In this document: piece after piece, positions 1 through 8,250 of the stretch
Numbering within the stretch: the first letter of the stretch is position 1
Layout: each line of letters begins with the position of its first letter
NCBI GenBank assembly: GCA_019308745.1
Contig: JAFDHO010000043.1
Location: 1-46,405 of the forward strand
Length of the DNA stretch: 46,405 nt
Reading direction: 5' to 3'
Origin: Deltaproteobacteria bacterium
GTDB lineage: Bacteria; Desulfobacterota; DSM-4660; Desulfatiglandales; HGW-15
Made by a program: the position numbers and the translations under genes
Notes under the pieces: model-generated
Database searches by the model: none
Told to the model about the DNA's origin: nothing
What the model saw: the letters and a program-made list of their open reading frames with translations, nothing else

Positions 1-26
1 TGGGGGCGTGAGACCGACTCAGGACA

Positions 27-68
27 AATATTGAGCCTTGTGAAAAGGGCTCCCAGGGGCCTCATCCA
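27..68 (+). repeat. Dispersed hairpin repeat, copy A (partial)
   Basis: A short segment beginning AATATTGAGCCTTGTGAAAAG closely matches 5691-5730 and shares its CCTTGTGAAAAG core with 11791-11802. It is the left-most of about five related intergenic pieces in this window. Only the core is recognisable here, so the element borders are uncertain. Confidence 0.55.
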
Positions 69-90
69 GGAATTGTAACGGTTCATTTGC

Positions 91-109
91 AAAATCCTAA
101 CCGGACATT
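91..109 (+). repeat. 19-bp segment shared with 39444-39462 (inverted)
   Basis: AAAATCCTAACCGGACATT is present here and, as its exact reverse complement, at 39444-39462. Both copies lie between genes. An exact 19-bp match in 46 kb is not expected by chance. It could be an insertion-sequence end or a binding site, and neither can be decided from the sequence. Confidence 0.6.
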
Positions 110-114
110 AGTGA

Positions 115-144
115 TTGAAATTAGGGATGAGGTGTAATAATAAT
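115..144 (+). promoter_or_regulatory. Candidate sigma70 promoter for thrC
   Basis: TTGAAA (115-120) and AATAAT (139-144) are separated by 18 bp, each one base from the consensus hexamer. The predicted transcript would start near 151, about 110 nt before the chosen thrC start. AT-rich sequence makes chance matches possible. Confidence 0.4.
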
Positions 145-260
145 GAATGGTTACAGCTATCGACCGTGGGGCAGAAAAGGACGTAAGCGATCTCTGTCAT
201 CCTCCCGTCATTGCGATTCGGATAGGGAGACGGGGACAATTGCGCGGAGGAGAACAGCGT

Positions 261-1763
261 ATGAAAATCGGAGACTTTCCACAAGAAATAAGGCCTTATG
301 TGATGCCTGAACCCAGGGGAGAGATGGCTTACAGCTGCCTTGGGTGCACAAGGGAATTCGATATTGATGAGTTGCTCTATACATGCCCTGAGTGCGGCGG
401 TGTGCTACTGCTCCGTGACAGGGAATTGGAGAGGGCACGAGAGCTGGACGGCAAGAAATGGCGCCAGATCTTTGACTATCGAAAGATGATCAATAACAGG
501 GCCCTCAAGGGGATCTTCCGCTATTACGAGTTCATTGCCCCTGTTATTCCCCTGGAAGACATCGTGTACCTGGGCGAGGGGCACACCCCCCTGGTGGAGG
601 CGAATAACCGGCTTGAGGATATGGTGGGTCTCCGTTTCTTCTTCAAGAACGACGGCCTGAATCCGAGCGCCTCCTTTAAGGACCGGGGCATGGCCTGCGC
701 GTTGAGTTATGTCAACCACCTCGCAAGGAAAAAGGGGTTGAACAACCTCCTCGCCATATGCGCTTCAACCGGGGACACCTCTGCCTCAGCGGCCCTCTAT
801 TGCGCATACCTGGATGATTTCCTAAAGGCAGCCGTGCTTTTGCCCCACGGCAAGGTGACCCCCCACCAGCTGTCCCAACCCCTGGGGAGCGGTGCCCGAG
901 TCCTGGAAATACCCGGTGTCTTCGATGACTGCATGAAGGTCGTGGAATCCCTGGCGGAAAACTACCATGTGGCCCTCCTCAACTCCAAGAACTCCTGGCG
1001 GATACTGGGGCAGGAATCCTTTTCATTCGAAATAGCCCAGGAGCTTGACTATGAGGTAGGAGATAAGGTGGTGGTGCTGCCCATAGGTAATGCGGGGAAC
1101 ATCACGGCCGTGATGAGCGGTTTCCTGAAGCTTCGCGGGGCAGGGATCATTGAAGATCTCCCGAAGGTCGTGGGGGTCCAATCAGAACACGCAGATCCTG
1201 TTTACAGGTACTACATGGAGGAGGATAGCACCCGGAGGCGATTTGTCCCGGTGAGCGTACGGCCCAGTGTCGCCCAGGCGGCCATGATCGGCAATCCCGT
1301 TTCCATGCCAAGGGTCATTAGCGTGGTTGACGAGTATAATCAAGTGGCAGGTGAAAAAAGGGTCTTTGTGGTTCAGGTGGAGGAACAGGAGATCATGGAT
1401 TGGATGATAATCGCCAACCGTAACGGAAACATCGCCTGCACCCAGGGCGGGGAATCCCTGGCAGGATTTGTGAAGGCCGTCGAGAAAGGATATGCGGGCC
1501 CGGATGAAATAGGGGTCCTGGATTCAACCGCCCACATGCTCAAGTTTATCAATTTCCAGGAGATGTACTTCCAAGATAGCTTCGATCCCCAGTTTAATGT
1601 CCGTCCCAGGGGGGAACTCAGGAATGCCCCTGTTCTGGTAAGGCCTGACCGAATAAGGACCTATCCGGGGCCCGGGAAACCCCTTGGAAAAAAGGACATG
1701 GATCAATTCGTGCGAGAGATGTCTCGGGAAATCGCCGGGATGCTGGGTCTTGAGAAGAAATAG
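261..1763 (+). CDS. thrC: Threonine synthase (PLP-dependent)
   Basis: Converts O-phosphohomoserine to threonine and phosphate with pyridoxal phosphate, in the cytoplasm. The 500-residue product has an N-terminal zinc-ribbon-like pair of CxxC motifs (C26/C29 and C42/C45), then a fold-type II PLP domain. The PLP lysine is K140 in NPSASFKDRG and the phosphate-binding loop reads PIGNAGN. The reading frame stays open up to 147, but ATG 261 has GGAGG ten bases upstream and gives the expected N-terminus, so the upstream 38 codons are left out. It is followed at 21-27 bp by a phosphatase gene and then rlmH, probably one operon. Cysteate synthase and other threonine-synthase-like enzymes share this fold. 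Threonine synthase is the most likely reading because of length and motifs. Confidence 0.9.
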   Translation: MKIGDFPQEIRPYVMPEPRGEMAYSCLGCTREFDIDELLYTCPECGGVLLLRDRELERARELDGKKWRQIFDYRKMINNRALKGIFRYYEFIAPVIPLEDIVYLGEGHTPLVEANNRLEDMVGLRFFFKNDGLNPSASFKDRGMACALSYVNHLARKKGLNNLLAICASTGDTSASAALYCAYLDDFLKAAVLLPHGKVTPHQLSQPLGSGARVLEIPGVFDDCMKVVESLAENYHVALLNSKNSWRILGQESFSFEIAQELDYEVGDKVVVLPIGNAGNITAVMSGFLKLRGAGIIEDLPKVVGVQSEHADPVYRYYMEEDSTRRRFVPVSVRPSVAQAAMIGNPVSMPRVISVVDEYNQVAGEKRVFVVQVEEQEIMDWMIIANRNGNIACTQGGESLAGFVKAVEKGYAGPDEIGVLDSTAHMLKFINFQEMYFQDSFDPQFNVRPRGELRNAPVLVRPDRIRTYPGPGKPLGKKDMDQFVREMSREIAGMLGLEKK

Positions 1764-1790
1764 ACCACCCATGGTTGCCGGGTTGTGCCC

Positions 1791-2294
1791 ATGAATATCC
1801 TCTTTGTATGTAGTGGCAACGTCAGCCGGAGTTTCCTGGCAGAGATGCTCCTCAGGCACGAGATCTCTAGGAAGGGATTGAAGGGTATCTCGGTTTCCTC
1901 TGCAGGGATCCATGCCGCCCCCGGCAGCCCGCCCGACCCTAGAATGGTGTCCTATCTCATCAAGGAGGGCATTCCCGTCAAGGCCCGCGAGGCAAAGCAG
2001 ATCGGGACGGAGGATATAGATTGGGCCGATTGGATCTTCGTCATGGAGCACAGACACGGGGAGATACTGAGGGAAACGTGGCCCGAGACGGAAGACAAGG
2101 TGGAGCACCTCGGGATCTATCTCCCCGGGGCTCAAGACGTGGATGATATCGTGGATCCCTTTGGACGGAACAGTTACTACTACCGTCTCGCCCAATCCCA
2201 GATAACCATGGCGGTCAAGGGGCTGGTTGAAGGATTTCTGAAAGAAAAGACCCAGGCTGGTATTCCGGCAGGATGGCCAAGATCAGAATCATAG
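1791..2294 (+). CDS. Low-molecular-weight protein-tyrosine-phosphatase family protein
   Basis: Small cytoplasmic phosphatase of the LMW-PTP/arsenate reductase fold. The P-loop signature CX5R is C7-SGNVS-R13 followed by S14, and the general-acid aspartate is D122 in the DPFG motif. The length of about 167 residues is normal. The frame also allows GTG 1785, two codons earlier. ATG 1791 gives the usual family start MNILFVC. No strong ribosome binding site is visible, which fits translation following thrC. Its 3' end overlaps rlmH by 22 bp. The substrate could be phosphotyrosine or phosphoarginine on proteins. Nothing nearby (no tyrosine kinase or capsule genes) tells which. Confidence 0.85.
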   Translation: MNILFVCSGNVSRSFLAEMLLRHEISRKGLKGISVSSAGIHAAPGSPPDPRMVSYLIKEGIPVKAREAKQIGTEDIDWADWIFVMEHRHGEILRETWPETEDKVEHLGIYLPGAQDVDDIVDPFGRNSYYYRLAQSQITMAVKGLVEGFLKEKTQAGIPAGWPRSES

Positions 2295-2746
2295 TCGTGG
2301 ACAGGACCAGGATGTCATTCCTCAGGGAAGGAGAGGACCACTACCTCGGGCGGTTGCGCAAGTACGTACCAGTGGAGTGGATCGAGGTCAAAGGGAACAA
2401 GGTTGACGGGAAGAGGTCCCCCGAGGAGGTCATGGGTCTTGAAGGAAAACGGATCCAGGGGAAACTGGACCCCAGGGCCACCTTGGTCGTCCTGGATCGT
2501 TCCGGCCGCCAATATGATTCCTTGGGATTGGCCCGGTGGATGGAAGGGTTGTTCAATAAGGGCACCGGATCCATAGACCTGGTAGTGGGCGGACCCCTGG
2601 GGGTTTCAAAAGAGGTCCTTGGACTCTCCCGGGAGAGGCTGTCCCTTTCAAGGCTCACCTTGACCCATGAGATGTGCCGGTTGCTGCTCCTGGAACAGCT
2701 CTACAGGGCCATGACTATCCTGCGGGGAGAAAAGTACCATAAGTGA
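2273..2746 (+). CDS. rlmH: 23S rRNA (pseudouridine1915-N3)-methyltransferase RlmH
   Basis: SPOUT-class methyltransferase that methylates pseudouridine 1915 in helix 69 of 23S rRNA on assembled 70S ribosomes, using SAM. The 157-residue product has the family's knot region with VVGGPLG and the highly conserved C-terminus containing LTHEMCRLLLLEQLYRA and ending GEKYHK. The length matches the family. The ATG lies inside the end of the phosphatase gene (22-bp overlap), so translation is probably coupled. The gene converges on the response regulator gene at 2795, with a GC-rich hairpin-prone gap of 48 bp between them. Confidence 0.95.
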   Translation: MAKIRIIVVDRTRMSFLREGEDHYLGRLRKYVPVEWIEVKGNKVDGKRSPEEVMGLEGKRIQGKLDPRATLVVLDRSGRQYDSLGLARWMEGLFNKGTGSIDLVVGGPLGVSKEVLGLSRERLSLSRLTLTHEMCRLLLLEQLYRAMTILRGEKYHK

Positions 2747-2794
2747 TCTCTCGTTGTGGTAACCCAAGAAAGGGGGCCTACCCGAGTCGGAGGG

Positions 2795-3163
2795 TTAGGA
2801 GGGCTCCACACTCGCTTCCAGGGCCATGGCTATCTTGTTCTTCAACTCGGTCAGATCAAAGGACTTGATCACATAAAAGTCGGCTGCGATAGACTTCATG
2901 TCTTCTTTGAAAGTGTCGTAGGCAGTGCAGAGAATTACTGGTAAGTTATAGAATTTGTTGCGGATATCCTGGAGCAAGTCAAGCCCGTTATAGTCGACCA
3001 TTTTGATATCGAGGACCACGAGGTCCGGCTTTTCCTCCTCTATCTTCTCAAGCAATTTGTATCCGCTCTCGGCGGTAATCACCTCGTATCCGGCCTCTGT
3101 CAGTTCCTCGGAATAAAGGTATCGGATGTGCTCTTCATCGTCAACAATCAGTATCTTGGCCAT
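2795..3163 (-). CDS. Single-domain response regulator (CheY-like)
   Basis: A receiver domain of 122 residues without an output domain. The acidic pair is D8/D9, the phosphoacceptor D53, the switch threonine T81 and the conserved lysine K101. K101 is followed by serine rather than the usual proline (IKSFD). Such proteins pass phosphate to, or bind, other proteins (Spo0F- or CheY-like). The partner kinase is not adjacent. GGAG sits 8 bp before the ATG. The gene follows hisF on the same strand after about 106 bp and may share its transcript. A weak promoter (TTGCCA, 17 bp, TATCTT) in the gap could also serve it. Confidence 0.9.
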   Translation of the reverse strand: MAKILIVDDEEHIRYLYSEELTEAGYEVITAESGYKLLEKIEEEKPDLVVLDIKMVDYNGLDLLQDIRNKFYNLPVILCTAYDTFKEDMKSIAADFYVIKSFDLTELKNKIAMALEASVEPS

Positions 3164-3269
3164 GATTCAACTCCCGTTACCTCCTCTTTTTTTGGAAGAT
3201 AACACAGGTGTCCCGAGTTGGCAAATACTATGGAGCTTTTTCTCTGCTCGAGATTATGAAGTCGTTTTC

Positions 3270-4049
3270 TCACCATACCATGCGCACCTTTATGCTTTCA
3301 CTGTGAAGGTATTCTTTCAGTTCCTTGATCCTGTATTTTCCGTAGTGGGTGATTGAAGCGATGAGTGCCGCATCGGCCATCCCCTCGGTGAGGACCTCGT
3401 AGAGATGCTCTTTTTTCCCGGCACCGCCGGAGGCTATGACAGGGATGTTGACATTTGAGGCGATTAGCCGGGTCAGAGCCAGCTCATAACCCTCCTGAGT
3501 GCCGTCCGCGTCGATGCTGTTGAGACAGATCTCGCCCGCCCCCAAGCTCTCTGCCTCCCGGACCCATTTCAAGGCATCGATGCCCATGCGGGTCCTTCCT
3601 CCATCAATGACCATTTCATAGCCGCTGGGAATCCCGGGAGAGGGGGATACGCGCTTGACATCCATGCCAAGGACGATACATTGGCTCCCAAAGGCCCCGG
3701 CACCCTCGGAAATAATGCTTGGCTCCCTGATGGCGGCCGAATTCACGCTGACCTTTTCCGCACCCGCGAGAAGCACCCTTCTCATGTCATCGACATCCCT
3801 GATGCCTCCTCCGACTGAGAAGGGGATGAAGATCCTTTCCGCGACCCTCTCCACGACCTCGATCATGATGTCGCGCCTGTCGCTGGAAGCGGTAATATCG
3901 TAAAATACTATCTCGTCTGCGCCCTCTTCGTAGTAAAAGGCGGCCATCTCAACAGGATCCCCGATGTCCACGTTGCCCTTGAACTTGATCCCCTTGGTCA
4001 GTTTGCCATCACGGACGTCCAGGCAGGGTATGATCCGCTTGCTAAGCAT
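3270..4049 (-). CDS. hisF: Imidazole glycerol phosphate synthase, cyclase subunit HisF
   Basis: Cyclase half of IGP synthase: uses ammonia from HisH and PRFAR to make imidazole glycerol phosphate (histidine pathway) and AICAR. The product is a (beta/alpha)8 barrel of 259 residues starting [11 protein letters not shown]. The catalytic pair D11 and D130 is at the standard positions, and phosphate-binding loops read FSVGGGI and ASGGAG. The frame stays open a further 38 codons upstream, but those overlap hisH and do not resemble the family. AAGGAG lies directly against the ATG, an unusually short spacing. hisH ends only 4 bp upstream, so the two subunits are probably made together. Confidence 0.95.
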   Translation of the reverse strand: MLSKRIIPCLDVRDGKLTKGIKFKGNVDIGDPVEMAAFYYEEGADEIVFYDITASSDRRDIMIEVVERVAERIFIPFSVGGGIRDVDDMRRVLLAGAEKVSVNSAAIREPSIISEGAGAFGSQCIVLGMDVKRVSPSPGIPSGYEMVIDGGRTRMGIDALKWVREAESLGAGEICLNSIDADGTQEGYELALTRLIASNVNIPVIASGGAGKKEHLYEVLTEGMADAALIASITHYGKYRIKELKEYLHSESIKVRMVW

Positions 4050-4053
4050 CTCC

Positions 4054-4680
4054 TTACCCGTCCCATTTGCAAAAGTTTGACAAGATCCCCAGGCCGGGCC
4101 TCCCGCTCTTCTCCAGGTGAAACTGGACCGCGACCAGGTTTCTTCGGGCGAGGACCGAGGCAAAGGGAATACCGTATCGGGTTATCCCAAGGATTTCGCC
4201 GGGATCTTCGGGCTCCGGGTAATAGGCATGGACGAAGTAGAATTCGCTTTCCGGGATGAGGCCGTCAAACAGGGGATGGGAACGGTTTAACTCGACACCG
4301 TTCCAGCCCATGTGGGGCACCTTGAGACTATTTCCCGCCCGGTCTGACAGCCTGGCGGGAAACCTCCGAACTCGGCCCCTGATCAGGCCGAGGCACTCGG
4401 TGTTGTTTTCCTCGCTCCAGTCCGTGATTATCTGGGTTCCAAGGCAGATGCCCAAAATAGGCGTGCCCTTCTGGTAGGCCTCCACGAGGGCACGGTCTAG
4501 TCCCGATTCCCTGAGGTTGTGCATGGCCTTTCCTGCTGCGCCAACCCCGGGGAAGATAATCCTTTCGGCGCCCACAACGGCCGAATAGTCATGGGTAACG
4601 ACGGATTCCCAACCCAAGTGGTTCAGGGCCCTCTGGACACTCGTCAGGTTTCCTGCCCTATAGTCTATGATGGCAATCAT
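4054..4680 (-). CDS. hisH: Imidazole glycerol phosphate synthase, glutamine amidotransferase subunit HisH
   Basis: Class I glutaminase that feeds ammonia to HisF. The product has 208 residues. The triad is C79 (GICLGTQ), H188 and E190. The usual HPEKS sequence reads HLEKS here, with leucine 189 replacing proline. The oxyanion-strand segment FPGVGA is intact. The start codon overlaps the stop of the upstream hbd gene as ATGA, so translation is coupled. The frame is open 14 codons further upstream, but this start matches the family. The combination hbd-hisH-hisF is not a classical his operon, and the other his genes are not in the window. Confidence 0.94.
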   Translation of the reverse strand: MIAIIDYRAGNLTSVQRALNHLGWESVVTHDYSAVVGAERIIFPGVGAAGKAMHNLRESGLDRALVEAYQKGTPILGICLGTQIITDWSEENNTECLGLIRGRVRRFPARLSDRAGNSLKVPHMGWNGVELNRSHPLFDGLIPESEFYFVHAYYPEPEDPGEILGITRYGIPFASVLARRNLVAVQFHLEKSGRPGLGILSNFCKWDG

Positions 4681-5528
4681 GTGTAGGAATAAAATCCCCT
4701 GCCCGCTTTCCTGCCAAGCCATCCGGCCTCTACGTACTTTTTCAGCAGGGGGCAGGGCCTGTATTTGTCATCTCCCAGGCCTGAGTGGAGTACTTCCATA
4801 ATGGCCAAACAGGTATCCAGCCCAATTAGGTCGGCAAGGGCAAGAGGGCCCATGGGATGATTCATGCCCAGTTTCATTATCTGGTCTATGTCCTCCGCGG
4901 TTCCCACGCCTTCGAACAGGGCATAGATTGCTTCATTTATCATGGGCATCAGGATCCTGTTGGCTATGAAACCGGGGAAATCCCTCGAGGGCACCGGTGT
5001 CTTGCCCAACTTCAATGCCAGGTCATTTGTTGTGCGAAATGTCTCGTCAGATGTCGCCAGCCCCCTGATGACTTCCACGAGCTTCATAAGGGGGACCGGA
5101 TTCATGAAGTGCATCCCGATCACCCTTTCGGGCCTCTTGGTGGCGGAAGCGATCTTTGTGATGGAGATAGACGATGTATTTGACGCCAGAATCACCCCCT
5201 CCCGGCAGTACTGCTCGAGATTGCCAAATATCTCCAGTTTCAGGGCCTCGTCCTCGGTGGCAGCTTCCACAACGAAATCAGCCTTGGCCATATCATCAAT
5301 GGAGGTGCTTCCTTCGATCTTTCCCAATATGGCCTTAAGGTCATCATCCGTGATCTTCTCCTTCTTCACCATACGATTCAGGCTCCCTTCAATGGAGGAA
5401 AAGCCCCTCTCGACAAACTCATCGCTTATGTCGCTCATGAGTACGGAGAGGCCGCTTGCGGCAGCGACCTGCGCAATACCCGAGCCCATCTGTCCAGCTC
5501 CAACCACTCCCAAAGTCTTGATCTCCAT
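4677..5528 (-). CDS. 3-hydroxybutyryl-CoA dehydrogenase (3-hydroxyacyl-CoA dehydrogenase family)
   Basis: NAD(P)-dependent oxidoreductase interconverting 3-hydroxyacyl-CoA and 3-ketoacyl-CoA, in beta-oxidation or butyrate-type metabolism. The 283-residue single-domain form has a Rossmann motif GAGQMG (10-15), the catalytic histidine H140 in HFMNP, and the conserved [12 protein letters not shown] segment. AAAGGAGGT precedes the ATG at good spacing. The stop codon overlaps the hisH start (ATGA), tying a fatty-acid enzyme to histidine synthesis genes. The length and lack of a hydratase domain fit Hbd/PaaH rather than the large FadB type. Substrate chain length cannot be told. Confidence 0.9.
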   Translation of the reverse strand: MEIKTLGVVGAGQMGSGIAQVAAASGLSVLMSDISDEFVERGFSSIEGSLNRMVKKEKITDDDLKAILGKIEGSTSIDDMAKADFVVEAATEDEALKLEIFGNLEQYCREGVILASNTSSISITKIASATKRPERVIGMHFMNPVPLMKLVEVIRGLATSDETFRTTNDLALKLGKTPVPSRDFPGFIANRILMPMINEAIYALFEGVGTAEDIDQIMKLGMNHPMGPLALADLIGLDTCLAIMEVLHSGLGDDKYRPCPLLKKYVEAGWLGRKAGRGFYSYT

Positions 5529-5593
5529 CCAGACCTCCTTTCAGCAATTCTCCGATTCAATAATTGATGAACCCGCAAATATTCGTTTTTTCC

Positions 5594-5663
5594 GTCATTC
5601 CCGCGAAGGCGGGAATCCAGTCTTTTCAAATGGTTCTGGATGCCGGATCAAGTCCGGCATGAC
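5594..5663. repeat. REP-like double-hairpin repeat
   Basis: The element is bounded by inverted GTCAT (5594-5598) and ATGAC (5659-5663). It holds two hairpins: TTCCCGCGAAGGCGGGAA, and GCCGGATCAAGTCCGGC. This matches a very common type of intergenic palindromic repeat in proteobacteria. It lies upstream of hbd, with no other copy in the window. Confidence 0.8.
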
Positions 5664-5690
5664 GAGTGGGCGACTTTCTACGAGCGTGTC

Positions 5691-5790
5691 AATATTGAGC
5701 CTTGTGAAAAGACCTCCCAAGGAGCCACAGAGTGATGCCATGGTCCCCCTTTCTGGGACAAAACCCATGAAATCATTTAGGCAACAACCT
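5691..5790 (+). repeat. Dispersed hairpin repeat, copy B
   Basis: Starts AATATTGAGCCTTGTGAAAAG (near-identical to 27-47), continues with CCTCCCAAGG, and ends with ATTTAGGCAACA, which resembles the right terminus TTTGGGCAACAG of the copy at 44297-44390. Together with the REP-like repeat at 5594 it fills most of the 380-bp space between the hbd start and the next gene. I see no gene there. Confidence 0.55.
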
Positions 5791-5909
5791 GTTGAGGGAT
5801 GATCCCCCTGATTTATTATCTCAAACGGGATTCAAAAGCAACCATTCTCTCTGGAGATGTCCCCTTGGAGGCGGGGATGTTTTGAGGAGAGCACTTGGAT
5901 GCAGGGACG

Positions 5910-6815
5910 CTAGGTGGTGCGGTTGGATGCCGGACGGGCAGAAAAGGCACCCCCCTGGGGGGGTGTCGGCGGATCATTCCCCCGGTCATTCTTGGTGTTC
6001 AAGAGCCTCATGGGCCCTGATCGAGCGGTTTGTATATGATCCAGCAACGCCTTGGTTTCTTTCCACAGGGAGAGAAAATAAGAGATCTCTTTTTGGGTGG
6101 GCCGGAGTTCGGGAGGCAAATCCCGGGATCCCTCAACCCATCTATCAAAGAGGTCTTTCACCCTCCATATGTATTCGATGGCTGCCAGTGCCTGCTCGGC
6201 AGGATCTGACCCCCTTTTGGCAATCACGACCGTTGAAAGGGATGTTATCTCCGGGAATGCCTCCCCCATGCGCGGAACGGAAGTCAATTCATCCAGTTTG
6301 CTTACCAGGGCGTTGAGATTTCGAATCAAGGCTCTCCTGTAAGGCCGGTCGTTCTTGAAAAGAGTGTCGTACATGGTGCGGACTGAGAGTTGCCTCTCGC
6401 CCCTCTCGAGATACATCTTGCCAACAACGCCCCCCATGGAGGCAAATATCAGGAGCAGGGTACCAAAGAGAACCCTGTCAACCCACCTGGACTGTCTTTC
6501 CAGCTTCTCGGGTCGTTCCGGTTGTTCTGTCTGATATCCTGCTGGGTCACCGCTGTCGAGGAGAAGAAGGGAACCATTCCTCTTGGACGGGTAGGAGAAC
6601 TTCAATTGCCTTTCCTGGGGTGATGAGGACTTGATGGTCAGGGTGTATTCGCGGAGCAGTTTTTCTACGAAGTCCCTCGAGCACTCAATATCAATATTCA
6701 GTTTGACGACCTCATCCCGCGAGGAACCACCAGCGTCTATCTTTTGAACCTTCTTTGGCTCCCTTTGAAAGTTCGGATTATTCATCTCCAATTTTGAACG
6801 AACGTTACCCGCCAT
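5910..6815 (-). CDS. Hypothetical protein with one membrane helix
   Basis: I do not recognise this 301-residue protein. Residues 1-112 are hydrophilic and contain a short region (about 36-75) of alternating polar and hydrophobic residues. A single hydrophobic segment at about 115-132 (FGTLLLIFASMGGVVG) should span the membrane, and residues 135-285 are helical and charged. The chosen ATG 6815 has AAAGGTG five bases upstream. GTG 6827 is an alternative four codons earlier. A perfect GC-rich hairpin with a short T-run falls inside the last 20 codons, so the tail after about residue 284 may be an unnatural extension. There is no close operon partner. Confidence 0.65.
   Translation of the reverse strand: MAGNVRSKLEMNNPNFQREPKKVQKIDAGGSSRDEVVKLNIDIECSRDFVEKLLREYTLTIKSSSPQERQLKFSYPSKRNGSLLLLDSGDPAGYQTEQPERPEKLERQSRWVDRVLFGTLLLIFASMGGVVGKMYLERGERQLSVRTMYDTLFKNDRPYRRALIRNLNALVSKLDELTSVPRMGEAFPEITSLSTVVIAKRGSDPAEQALAAIEYIWRVKDLFDRWVEGSRDLPPELRPTQKEISYFLSLWKETKALLDHIQTARSGPMRLLNTKNDRGNDPPTPPQGGAFSARPASNRTT
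5943..5967 (-). terminator. Hairpin with short T-run inside the 3' end of the 5910-6815 gene
   Basis: Read on the minus strand: CACCCCCCC-A-GGGGGGTG followed by CCTTTTCT. It has the form of an intrinsic terminator but lies before the stop codon of the reading frame, inside codons for PPTPPQGG. It may be a terminator reached by a frame whose real end is earlier, or simply coding sequence. Confidence 0.4.
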
Positions 6816-7342
6816 GACACCTTTCACCTATGCACGCCCGGGATTCATGGCGCAATTGGATAAGAGATCCCCGCATCATACCAAAACAACCGAGCCCCTG
6901 TCCATCAAAAAGCCGGCTCCTCACTGGTGTGCACGCTTCTTCAAAGACCCCACACTGTGAAGAAAGAGAAAGAAAGAGGGGCATCTCTGCTTCTGCCGGC
7001 TACTTCAATCAAGGGGTTCTTGTGGGCTTGAACTTGACCTAAATCTTAAAAATTCTAGGATATTTTTGATCTTTCGCAATCGGGAAATCCCTGATTTTTA
7101 GGGCCGTCAACTCTTGCAATTCCCGTTTTGCGGATTTCATGCCACGAAAGGGCCCACGTCTGGGACTCTTCAAGTTTTTCCGTTGACAGGGGAAGGAGTC
7201 CTCTAATATACGTCTTGAGGGACAGGACGCAGGATCATTCCACTCAGAGGGGTGAATTCCTGCCAGGTCAAGGGAATTCCTGGCCTAATGGGGATGGGCA
7301 GAGAAATGATGAGAGGGTGGTTGGAGTAAGAGAGAGATTAGG
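6816..7342. other. Intergenic region between divergent genes
   Basis: About 527 bp between the minus-strand hypothetical gene and the plus-strand MBL-fold gene. It contains an AT-rich stretch (7040-7110) and the promoter candidate at 7183-7212. The longest open frame, starting at 6830, has composition unlike its neighbours and no ribosome binding site. I see no gene, tRNA or repeat here. Confidence 0.6.
7183..7212 (+). promoter_or_regulatory. Candidate sigma70 promoter for the MBL-fold gene
   Basis: A perfect TTGACA (7183-7188) is followed after 18 bp by TATACG (7207-7212), or after 15 bp by TAATAT. It lies about 130 bp upstream of the ATG at 7343, the only plus-strand gene it could serve. 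Confidence 0.45.
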
Positions 7343-8200
7343 ATGGCTGAGGACATGAGAACACTGAAAGTAACTCTGCTGGGCACCGGCACACCGCGCC
7401 TTCAAACCAATCGCTACGGGTCGAGTGCGCTCGTAGAAGCAGGCGCTGAGAAACTCATCATAGACTGCGGGAGGTGCACCCTTCAGAGGCTATTCGAGAA
7501 CGGGACACCCATGTTGGAGGTCAATAAGTTATTTTTGACCCATTTGCATTCAGACCATACCGTGGGGATCCCCGATCTCTGGTTGACCCCGTGGGCCTTC
7601 GGCAGAAAGGGGCCCCTTTTTGTTTGGGGTCCGAAAGGGACCCGTAAGATGATGGCCAAGTTTGAAGAGGCCTTTGAATTTGATCTTCAAATGCGACCAG
7701 TCCATGACAAGATCCTCCGGGAAGACGCCAGAGTGGAGTGCGAGGAGATAGAGGAAGGGCTGATTTACGAGGCAGGGGGTCTCGGGGTGACGGCATTTGA
7801 AGTGGATCACCGTCCGGTTCGACCTGCCTACGGCTACAGGATTGATTTTGAAGGACGCTCGGTCGTGATTTCGGGGGATACGAGGTTTTCTGAAAACCTT
7901 ATCAGGTTTTCCCAAGGCGTGGACGTCCTGTTTCACAACGTGGCCGGTGTCCACAAAGATGACACGGGCTTGTCGGAGAGGGAGCGCAGCATTTCAGACC
8001 TCCATCTTACGCCGGAAGAGGCCGGGGAGGTGTTCTCTCGTTCAAGCCCCAAGCTGGCCGTATATACCCACATGGTCCTCTATTCCGACATAGGGGAGAT
8101 CATCTCTCGGACGAGAAAGACCTACGACGGTCCTCTGGAGATAGGGGAAGACCTGATGTCCTTCCATGTCGGAGACACGGTCCGGGTCATTCGACCTTAA
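7343..8200 (+). CDS. MBL-fold metallohydrolase (RNase Z / arylsulfatase-like)
   Basis: Metallo-beta-lactamase-fold hydrolase of 285 residues. The metal motif HLHSDH follows LFLT, and further ligands are suggested by D in ISGDTR and H in VYTHMV. The N-terminus VTLLGTGTPRL and the segment YGYRIDFEGRSVVISGDTR are typical of the RNase Z-like and AtsA-like branch. The protein lacks the long exosite arm of true tRNase Z, so a tRNA role is not supported, and the substrate is unknown. It is a single gene facing the DMT transporter gene, with a shared terminator hairpin between them. A second ATG at 7355 with GAGG before it is a possible start. Confidence 0.88.
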   Translation: MAEDMRTLKVTLLGTGTPRLQTNRYGSSALVEAGAEKLIIDCGRCTLQRLFENGTPMLEVNKLFLTHLHSDHTVGIPDLWLTPWAFGRKGPLFVWGPKGTRKMMAKFEEAFEFDLQMRPVHDKILREDARVECEEIEEGLIYEAGGLGVTAFEVDHRPVRPAYGYRIDFEGRSVVISGDTRFSENLIRFSQGVDVLFHNVAGVHKDDTGLSERERSISDLHLTPEEAGEVFSRSSPKLAVYTHMVLYSDIGEIISRTRKTYDGPLEIGEDLMSFHVGDTVRVIRP

Positions 8201-8240
8201 GGATGCCGCGGGACTCCGAACAGGTCCCGGCATCCCTTTC
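8201..8240. terminator. Bidirectional intrinsic terminator
   Basis: GGATGCC (8201-8207) pairs with GGCATCC (8229-8235), and GGGAC pairs with GTCCC inside it, followed on the plus strand by CTTTCCCC. It is placed exactly between the convergent MBL-fold and transporter genes. Confidence 0.7.
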
Positions 8241-8250
8241 CCCGATCTAT

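Noticed and set aside
4942-5802. Long plus-strand open frame (286 codons)
   Set aside because: It is antisense to hbd, which has a complete set of family motifs, and the frame has a low-complexity composition typical of a shadow.
7343-8200. tRNase Z (rnz)
   Set aside because: Metal motifs fit, but the long flexible arm of tRNase Z was not seen, so only the broad MBL-fold assignment is kept.
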